This document shows positions 1 to 5,047 of a stretch of DNA of 11,703 nt, in pieces (the stretch's first letter is position 1; each line of letters starts with the position of its first letter). Position numbers and translations under genes: made by a program. The stretch covers positions 1 to 11,703 of the forward strand of contig JAHEAM010000066.1 in assembly GCA_024642765.1 (NCBI GenBank), read 5' to 3'. Under the pieces are notes generated by a model. It did not search any database and had not been told where the DNA came from. It was given only the letters and a program-made list of their open reading frames with translations. The DNA is from Planctomycetaceae bacterium. GTDB taxonomy: Bacteria; Planctomycetota; Planctomycetia; Pirellulales; Pirellulaceae.

Positions 1-397
1 CCACTTCGAAGGGCTACCAGGAATTGCATCGGTGCTTTCTGGTTCGGCTCGCGACGAATTGGGCATGGCCCACGAACGCTCAGGAGATGTGATTCTGATT
101 TCAGAACCAAATAGTTGGCAAGCCTACTATTGGTGGTTGGACGACGCCTGCGCGCCTGCTTTCTCTCGAACCGTGGATATTCATCGTAAGCCAGGTTACG
201 ATCCGGTTGAACTTTTCTTCGATCCCGCAACGCGATCCATTCCACTGGACGCAACATTGATCAAGGGTTCACACGGCGTCATCACCAGTGAGACAGCGTC
301 CGAGGCAGTTTGGATTGCTAGTGGATGTTTGGCAACCGCCCCTCAGCAAATCAAAGATACCGACATTTGTGATTTTGTTCTCGCAGAATTTCAGTAG
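1..397 (+). CDS. Nucleotide pyrophosphatase/phosphodiesterase-family protein (alkaline phosphatase superfamily), C-terminal fragment
   Basis: The reading frame is open from base 2 to a TAG at 395-397, giving about 131 residues, so the start and catalytic N-terminal part lie outside the window. Visible stretches fit the C-terminal part of type I phosphodiesterase/nucleotide pyrophosphatase enzymes: an opening HFEGLPGIASVLSGS segment, then ISEPNSWQAYYWWLDD, a proline-rich KPGYDPVELFFDP segment, and a late LIKGSHG motif. In this superfamily a late Gly-x-His-Gly carries one of the metal-ligand histidines. Such enzymes hydrolyse phosphodiester or phosphomonoester bonds with two metal ions; the substrate cannot be read from this fragment. 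A GTG at 32 is an internal codon, because the homologous-looking sequence continues upstream of it. It converges on the LRR lipoprotein gene with only 14 bases between stop codons, and no terminator hairpin is visible there. Family assignment is recognition from memory, not a search. Confidence 0.75.
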   Translation, partial: HFEGLPGIASVLSGSARDELGMAHERSGDVILISEPNSWQAYYWWLDDACAPAFSRTVDIHRKPGYDPVELFFDPATRSIPLDATLIKGSHGVITSETASEAVWIASGCLATAPQQIKDTDICDFVLAEFQ

Positions 398-411
398 CCA
401 ACCGGAATCGT

Positions 412-1851
412 TTATGGCCCAACAACAACGCATTTTCTTTCGGAGAGTGCGTCGTACAGGTCGAAGAATGCATCCTCAGACATAGCCGTTTGCGAGACGT
501 TGAGATAGGCCAGGTTCTTGAGTTCCACCAATTTTTTGGCAGAAGTGTCACTGATCGCCGTTTTACCCAGATGCAGCCACACAATTTGTTGCATAGAAAC
601 CAAACGGTCGACTGTTAGGTCCGTGATTTTGGTGTTATCAAAATTCACACGAGTGAGTTTCGGCAAATCTGCCAGGCCGGCGATCAATCCATCCGAAACA
701 CTTGTACTCCAAAGGTTGATATCTTCCAGATTTTTCATTTTGGAAAACGCTTCAGCGGAGGCATCGGAAACGCCAGGCGAATTGGTTTCGCTCAAATCAA
801 GTATCCGAACGTTGATAAGTTTGTCCGCGATTACTTTAATAGCCGCGTCCGAGATCTTCGTATCCCGCAAATTCAGATTCGACAATTTGCTAAGCCCCGA
901 CAAATGTACGATTCCTTGATCGCCTACACGTGTCCGAAACAAATGAATCTCGGTCAAATCCTTTAGTCCCGTGAGTTCGCTCATACCGGCATCGGTGACG
1001 GCAGTATCGTTAAGTCCAAGCACTCGCAGCTTTTTCATTTTGCCAACGGCCAGCATTCCGGCATCGGTAATCTGCGGTCCCCAAACCTTCAGAAAAACTA
1101 ATTCAGGAAGTTCGGCCAACGTCGCTAGGCTTTTGTCGGAAACGCGATTGCAATCACTGAGATCAATTGCTTTTAACGACTTCGCATTTTTAAGAAACGC
1201 CACGCCCGCGTCACCTACGCGTGTTTGGCCAATTCTGAGTTGCTCAAGTTTTGGAAACTCTGCAACAACCTCCAGGCCTTCATCAGAAATATCGGAACGG
1301 AACAATTGCAAAAATTGCAGATTCGTAAGCGACTTCAATTTTGTTAGCGCATCAACGGTGACGGGTGCCAATTCCATCTCCAAACGCTCTAGGGAATTGA
1401 GACCACCGATTACCGCAAAGGAATCGGGAACGAGATCGGAACCCTTGACGATCAAACTTCTGACATTCGACAAATCGGTTAACAAGGCCACTGCGTCGGC
1501 CGTGTTGCGACTGTTCGCCAGATCAATACCAACAATACGGCCTTCAGCATCCGCTTCAACATTGGCTCCCAAATCAACAAGGCGTTTTCCAACTGCCTGT
1601 TCGTCGGCAATCGCAAGTTTGGGTTTACTTTTTTGAGGAACGTCTTTTTGATTCTCAACCGCCGATATTTTGGCAGGCGCTTTGCGGCCCCCAGCTCCTT
1701 TGGTCAAACGCTCATTCTCGGCTTTCAATTCCACGATTTGCTGCTCTAATTCTTCCAAGCGAACTTTCGTGTCCAACGCAGAATAGTCCTTGGTTTCGCA
1801 ACCCGCAAAACAAAGCAAACCGACACTTAACACTAATGTGAACTTTTTCAT
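412..1851 (-). CDS. Leucine-rich-repeat lipoprotein with N-terminal coiled coil
   Basis: A 479-residue protein. The N-terminus is a type II signal sequence: two lysines, a hydrophobic stretch, and a FAGC lipobox with the likely lipidated cysteine at residue 18. Phe at the -3 position is unusual. Residues 25-50 are rich in Leu, Glu and Lys in heptad spacing (LEELEQQIVELKAE), a short coiled coil, followed by a Lys/Pro-rich linker to about residue 80. From about 105 to the end there are roughly a dozen leucine-rich repeats of 23-25 residues. Their consensus is close to Leu-x-x-Leu-x-Leu-x-x-Thr-x-Ile-(S/T)-Asp, of the type widespread in planctomycetes. The predicted product is an envelope lipoprotein using the LRR surface for protein binding; its partner is unknown. 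The ATG at 1851 is preceded by GAGGA (1862-1866) with a 10-base spacer. It is divergent from the secreted-protein gene at 2105. LspA, encoded in this window, is the enzyme that would cleave its signal peptide. Confidence 0.9.
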   Translation of the reverse strand: MKKFTLVLSVGLLCFAGCETKDYSALDTKVRLEELEQQIVELKAENERLTKGAGGRKAPAKISAVENQKDVPQKSKPKLAIADEQAVGKRLVDLGANVEADAEGRIVGIDLANSRNTADAVALLTDLSNVRSLIVKGSDLVPDSFAVIGGLNSLERLEMELAPVTVDALTKLKSLTNLQFLQLFRSDISDEGLEVVAEFPKLEQLRIGQTRVGDAGVAFLKNAKSLKAIDLSDCNRVSDKSLATLAELPELVFLKVWGPQITDAGMLAVGKMKKLRVLGLNDTAVTDAGMSELTGLKDLTEIHLFRTRVGDQGIVHLSGLSKLSNLNLRDTKISDAAIKVIADKLINVRILDLSETNSPGVSDASAEAFSKMKNLEDINLWSTSVSDGLIAGLADLPKLTRVNFDNTKITDLTVDRLVSMQQIVWLHLGKTAISDTSAKKLVELKNLAYLNVSQTAMSEDAFFDLYDALSERKCVVVGP

Positions 1852-2052
1852 CCGCCGTATTTCCTCTTCAAACGTAGTCCAGTGAACAGTCCATTTTAGT
1901 CCAACTGTCCCCTCTCGGAAATGAGCTGATCCGAATGCTCTAAATCGTTACTACCAAGCAAATAATCGGTACAAACGGCGCCAGTTGAACGCAAGACACG
2001 AACTCTGGTCCCGCCAATTAAAGTAGTGGCAATTGTTGTTTCGAAAAAGTCG

Positions 2053-2077
2053 ATCGATCCGAATGAACGGAATCGAT
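2053..2077. repeat. Inverted repeat upstream of the secreted-protein gene
   Basis: The left arm ATCGATCCG (2053-2061) and right arm CGGAATCGAT (2068-2077) pair over 9 bp with one bulged A and a 6-base loop. It ends 27 bases before the ATG at 2105, within the 253-base divergent spacer between the LRR lipoprotein and the secreted protein. It could be an operator-like dyad or a 5' leader hairpin. There is no T tract, so it is not an intrinsic terminator. I saw no convincing sigma70 promoter elsewhere in this spacer. Confidence 0.35.
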
Positions 2078-2104
2078 GCCCCCTAGTAGCCAAGGTACTT
2101 AGGA

Positions 2105-2686
2105 ATGTTTGCCCGAATACGCGAGAATCGAGTTGCTTTTGCGATCGCTTTTGCGTTCACTTCGATTTTTACGCAGCCAGGATTGGCACAAGAAACGGTA
2201 ACAACTCCGCAGGCACATGCCGAATGGAACCCTAGCAGCCTCTGCAATCAGCGCCTTTTCCCAATAGGCGCCGCACCGTTAACTCGTTTGGAAGCTCAAG
2301 GCGTCCATGGGCGTCCCTACCGCGAACCCTCGCCCAGCGGTTGCGAATGCGGCAAACCATTGGGACTAACGCGTTGCCCTAACGCAAGCAACTATTGGCC
2401 ACGACCGCTATCGGCCAAGCTGGGACAGAACCATCCGCGACTGGCTTGCTCGTTGACAAACCAAGTCGTCCCTGCAATCAACGCACCGTTCGATCGTTTA
2501 CAAGGTTATTCGGGAGTTTCGTCATATCGAAGATCGGACAATGGCTATTGCGGAGACGGAGTCGGCCGCGGACAAGATGCCTATGGCTGCGTTGGCGAGA
2601 CGCGAGCAAAATACGGAATTTACGGAAGTTCAGCTGGTGTCGTCGGCCTTGGCATTCGCAATCCAGGTTCGCCGATTCAACGCTAA
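2105..2686 (+). CDS. Secreted cysteine-containing protein of unknown function
   Basis: A 193-residue protein I do not recognise. Residues 1-28 form a clear Sec signal peptide: Arg-rich n-region, an Ala/Phe-rich core, and cleavage expected after GLA at residue 28. The mature part has seven cysteines (about residues 47, 80, 82, 91, 115, 149, 162), including a GCECG cluster, and two Pro/Arg-rich stretches. The last 60 residues are rich in Gly, Tyr and Ser. The cysteine count suggests disulfides or metal/heme binding, but there is no CxxCH motif. Reasons to think it is real: a good signal peptide, balanced codon use through the frame, and an ATG with AAGG 9 bases upstream (a second AGGA abuts the start codon). 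It converges on the HisN-like gene with 100 bases between stops, and no terminator is visible there. It could be a matrix, cell-wall or appendage protein, but nothing in the sequence decides this. Confidence 0.7.
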   Translation: MFARIRENRVAFAIAFAFTSIFTQPGLAQETVTTPQAHAEWNPSSLCNQRLFPIGAAPLTRLEAQGVHGRPYREPSPSGCECGKPLGLTRCPNASNYWPRPLSAKLGQNHPRLACSLTNQVVPAINAPFDRLQGYSGVSSYRRSDNGYCGDGVGRGQDAYGCVGETRAKYGIYGSSAGVVGLGIRNPGSPIQR

Positions 2687-2786
2687 GGTCTCGTTGCTCC
2701 GCCTAGCAAAAAAAGCTGGAAATTCTGTGCAAGAGGCGCGATGAGCATCAGTCAACTGATTTCGGTTCGGACGAGGACAACCAAAC

Positions 2787-3593
2787 CTATACGCTCGGCA
2801 TTTCTGAGCATGATACCAATGCTGCAAGAACCTCGTCGTGAACAAGGCCATTGGAGCCAATTGAGTCGCCGCCGTCGACGCGGGCAACTCCGCGCCAATC
2901 TGTAAATCGCCCACCAGCCTCTTCAATGATTGGCAACAACGCACAGGCGTCCCACACGTTCATGAACGGATCGATCATCACGTCGGCGCGTCCAGTAGCC
3001 ACCAGCATGTAACCATAGACGTCACCCCAGGTCCGCGACAATCGCACTTTGTTGGCGAGAGCCGCGAACTGTGCACTTGCATTGCGCCGCCCAAACGTCG
3101 GTACGCATGTCGTCATTAACGAGGCCATAGAGAGATTACTAACGCTAGAAACGCGCGCCCGACGCGGCTCAGTTCCGTTTGCAAAATACCACGCGCCTTC
3201 GCCAATGCACGCATACATCCCTTCATTCAACCCTGGAAAATAAATCGAACCGATCACTGCTCTACCACTGCGTTCGATGCCAACCATTGTGCCATAGAGT
3301 GGAACACCGCTGATGAATGATTTCGTTCCATCGATCGGGTCGAGTACCCAGCGAAAGTCGCTCGTTCCCTCAGTAAAACCGTATTCTTCACCAACAATAC
3401 TGTCGTTTGGAAACTCAGCGAGGATCCGCTCGCGGATTAACAGTTCTGCCGTTTGGTCGGCCACCGTCAGGGGCGAACCATCTTGCTTCCACTGCACGTT
3501 CAATTCATCGGATCGAAAAAACGGCAACGTTGCTCGCCCGCCATCGACCGCGACACATCGTGCGAGTCTCAATCTGTTCTCAAGCTCATCCAT
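2787..3593 (-). CDS. hisN: Inositol-monophosphatase-family phosphatase, probably histidinol-phosphatase (HisN type)
   Basis: A 268-residue Mg-dependent phosphatase of normal family length. Visible family motifs in order: DGSPLTVAD at 38-46, the metal-ligand glutamates in IVGEE (69-70), the signature LDPIDGTKSF (84-93, ligands D85 and D88), and the C-terminal WDACALLPIIEEAGG (214-228, ligand D215). All expected catalytic residues are present. Members hydrolyse histidinol phosphate, inositol phosphate, fructose bisphosphate or PAP. The DPIDGTKSF form with WDACALLPIIEEAGG is what I associate with HisN, but the substrate is inferred and no other his genes are nearby. The frame is open up to 3680, but I place the start at the ATG 3593, because MDELENRL begins the family-like N-terminus and overlaps the lspA stop by 8 bases (ATGGATGA). 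There is no Shine-Dalgarno, so translation is probably coupled to lspA. Confidence 0.85.
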   Translation of the reverse strand: MDELENRLRLARCVAVDGGRATLPFFRSDELNVQWKQDGSPLTVADQTAELLIRERILAEFPNDSIVGEEYGFTEGTSDFRWVLDPIDGTKSFISGVPLYGTMVGIERSGRAVIGSIYFPGLNEGMYACIGEGAWYFANGTEPRRARVSSVSNLSMASLMTTCVPTFGRRNASAQFAALANKVRLSRTWGDVYGYMLVATGRADVMIDPFMNVWDACALLPIIEEAGGRFTDWRGVARVDGGDSIGSNGLVHDEVLAALVSCSEMPSV

Positions 3594-4164
3594 TGATCTG
3601 TTCTGCAATCGGTTGATCGAGTGGTTCAGAAGACATTGATTTACCATAAAACAACCCATGCATGAAAAGCAGACATGCACCCATCACCAAACACGAATCG
3701 GCAATATTAAAATTTGGCCAGGGATCCAAAAAGCCGATTCCCTCCCAACGAAACAAAATCCAATCTCGAACATGATGAGTGATTTCGGCAGACCGCCCAG
3801 CAACATAACCAAACCCCAATCGGTCGTAGAGGTTTCCCAAAATTCCGCTTGAGATCAAGCCTAAGGTTATGGATAGCCAACGGTCATTCGTCGCTCCAAA
3901 TCGCGTGAGCCAAATGACAATGATGAGCAGAAAGACAATTGAGACAGCTGAAAACAGCCAATACAGACCAGCCCCCATTCCAAACAATGCACCAGGATTG
4001 GTTGAGGTTTGCAAACCCAAAACGCCATCAATCCACCAAACAACAGGCTGATAGTCTGAATGGGGTGCATAATATCTTGCAAACGCCCAAGACTTGGTTA
4101 TCAAGTCGGCCGCCAAACCTAGTAGCAATACGACTAGAAACAAAAGGCAATTTGTAGTTCTCAT
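3586..4164 (-). CDS. lspA: Lipoprotein signal peptidase (signal peptidase II)
   Basis: LspA is an inner-membrane aspartyl protease that cleaves the signal peptide of diacylglyceryl-modified prolipoproteins before the lipidated cysteine. The 192-residue protein shows a first membrane helix with conserved ADLITK (19-24), the NPGALFG motif (56-62), two further helices (about 69-88 and 98-113), GNLYDR carrying catalytic D114, and FNIAD carrying catalytic D156, followed by a last helix. About 40 residues lie between the two catalytic Asp residues, longer than in Escherichia coli LspA, through an inserted WILFRWEG-type segment. An ATG at 4164 is preferred to a TTG at 4230: the extra 22 residues would be encoded by the terminator hairpin and T tract and resemble nothing in the family. 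No Shine-Dalgarno precedes the ATG. It overlaps the downstream phosphatase gene and lies 18 bases past an intrinsic terminator, so it probably depends on readthrough, attenuation or a promoter inside the upstream gene. Confidence 0.95.
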   Translation of the reverse strand: MRTTNCLLFLVVLLLGLAADLITKSWAFARYYAPHSDYQPVVWWIDGVLGLQTSTNPGALFGMGAGLYWLFSAVSIVFLLIIVIWLTRFGATNDRWLSITLGLISSGILGNLYDRLGFGYVAGRSAEITHHVRDWILFRWEGIGFLDPWPNFNIADSCLVMGACLLFMHGLFYGKSMSSEPLDQPIAEQING

Positions 4165-4182
4165 TCTTGTTCTGTCGAATCT

Positions 4183-4219
4183 AAAAAAAAACGGCACGAC
4201 GCAACTTGCGCCTACCGTT
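4183..4219 (-). terminator. Rho-independent terminator between the DksA-like gene and lspA
   Basis: Read on the minus strand, a hairpin spans 4219 to 4190. The outer stem AACGG/CCGTT and inner stem CGCA/TGCG are separated by a few imperfect or wobble positions, with a short AGT loop. A run of nine T residues (4191-4183 on the minus strand) follows directly and shares its first two bases with the stem. This is a classic intrinsic terminator for transcripts coming from the DksA-like gene, whose stop lies about 33 bases upstream. It ends only 18 bases before the lspA ATG, so it could also act as an attenuator for lspA. Confidence 0.85.
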
Positions 4220-4252
4220 ATGTTTCTCAATCACGTTAACTTGCTCGGCAAA

Positions 4253-4636
4253 TCAATACTTTTCAGCTTCAATTTCGCTCGCACACTTTACGCAATAGGG
4301 CGTGTAGGGAATCGCATTGAGTCGCATTTTAGGAATCTTTCCAGAACATTCAACACAGATTCCATAAGTGCTGTCTTCGATTCGCTCGATTGCTTGCTCG
4401 ATCATTGAAAGCGTTTCGCCTTCATTGCTCATCAACATCAACGTATTGTCCAATTCAAACGTATCGCTGCCCAAATCGGCTATATGACTCGGAACCGCCG
4501 AAACGCTTCCACCTTGTCCATTAGAAGAGCTTGTAAGGGCCGCGTTTGCTAGGGTACTGACGTCACCACGCAATCGCGCTCGCAAGGCAAGCAAAACTTC
4601 CTTGAAAGGTTTCATCTCCGTTTTCTTCATTTTCAT
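4253..4636 (-). CDS. DksA/TraR-family C4 zinc-finger protein
   Basis: A 127-residue protein of the RNA-polymerase secondary-channel regulator family. The C-terminal zinc finger is intact: C94-x2-C97, 17 residues, C115-x2-C118, in the context YGICVEC and PYCVKC. Before it lies the family's conserved HIADLGSDTFELD (51-63) and a helix ending AIERIEDSTYG, typical of the YlyA/YteA-like DksA relatives. The N-terminal helix is basic. These proteins bind RNA polymerase or a sigma-bound form and modulate initiation; which promoters respond here is unknown. ATG 4636 has GGAG (4645-4648) with an 8-base spacer; a second in-frame ATG at 4630 is also possible. The terminator at 4183-4219 follows the gene, so it may be a single-gene transcript from a promoter in the 411-base spacer upstream. 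It is next to lspA, the same order as ylyA-lspA in Bacillus subtilis. Confidence 0.9.
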   Translation of the reverse strand: MKMKKTEMKPFKEVLLALRARLRGDVSTLANAALTSSSNGQGGSVSAVPSHIADLGSDTFELDNTLMLMSNEGETLSMIEQAIERIEDSTYGICVECSGKIPKMRLNAIPYTPYCVKCASEIEAEKY

Positions 4637-4935
4637 CCTCTATTCTCCATTCACCGGCCCGGTCATTCTGGGAGCTACACCAACGTAGTTCTCCGCATGT
4701 CCGTTGAGCCAAGAAGCGAAGCATTGTAGGCACCCAAACCGAGGTCGTCAAACATTTTGTCGCAGGGATGCCTTTTCTCCTATCGTCAAACTCGGCCTAG
4801 AATTGCCCAATCTCAACCAGCTCGTTTCAATTCGCGGATTTTTTGCGTCGTTTTGCGCTACAACGATTTGTATAAAAAAATTTTGAAATTTTCTTCATGG
4901 CAAGTGCTTAAGAAAACTAGGGGTAACAGTGGGCA

Positions 4936-4964
4936 GTTTTTCGGCGGGTGGTTCTCGCCAAAAC
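4936..4964. repeat. Hairpin-forming inverted repeat in the spacer
   Basis: The arms GTTTT and AAAAC enclose GGCGGG-TGGTT-CTCGCC, giving about 11 pairs (one G-T) with a 2-base bulge and a 5-base loop. Neither strand has a T tract after the stem, so it is not an intrinsic terminator. It may be a leader-RNA element or a chance structure. Confidence 0.35.
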
Positions 4965-5015
4965 GGGATCAGACCCATGCAGGAGAACGGGTAACACGCC
5001 TATTTGAAACAGCGG

Positions 5016-5038
5016 CCCAAACAAACGTTTGATTTGGG
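5016..5038. repeat. Dyad just past the cytochrome gene stop
   Basis: CCCAAACAAAC pairs with GTTTGATTTGGG around the perfect palindrome CAAACGTTTG (5022-5031), with one bulged A. It begins 9 bases after the stop codon of the cytochrome gene on the minus strand. No T run follows on that strand, so at most it is a 3'-end stabilising hairpin or a Rho-type/weak termination site. Confidence 0.4.
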
Positions 5039-5047
5039 ATTCCCACT

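Larger units (their letters stand above)
4637..5047. other. 411-base intergenic spacer with two hairpins and an AT-rich segment
   Basis: This gap separates the cytochrome gene from the DksA-like gene on the minus strand. The short frames in it lack family-like sequence and good ribosome sites, so I call no gene. It holds a strongly AT-rich block at 4868-4895. Read on the minus strand, that block contains a TATACA (4869-4874) 17 bases after TGAAGA (4892-4897), a weak sigma70-like candidate promoter for the DksA-like gene that would give a leader of roughly 220 bases. It also holds two dyads (4936-4964 and 5016-5038), listed separately, and an 8-base direct repeat GGGTAACA near 4921 and 4990. 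A structured leader or small RNA is possible but not shown. Confidence 0.3.

Noticed and set aside
971..1636. A 221-codon open frame on the + strand opposite the LRR lipoprotein gene
   Set aside because: It is the antisense shadow of a repetitive gene; its Ser/Thr/Arg-rich translation has no family character and no ribosome site.
2694..2714. Possible terminator: TTGCT-CCGCCT-AGCAA followed by seven A residues
   Set aside because: On the + strand the tract after the stem is A, not T; on the - strand the T tract comes before the hairpin. It cannot be an intrinsic terminator in either direction.
3594..3680. Upstream starts extending the HisN-like protein by up to 29 residues
   Set aside because: The added Cys/Met/Asn-rich stretch lies wholly inside lspA in another frame and is unlike phosphatase N-termini.
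4165..4230. TTG start for lspA giving 22 extra residues
   Set aside because: The extension is encoded by the terminator hairpin and T tract and has no resemblance to LspA N-termini; ATG 4164 begins the first membrane helix properly.
4704..5032. Short + strand open frames in the 411-base spacer
   Set aside because: They lack good ribosome sites, overlap each other in different frames and have no recognisable protein features.
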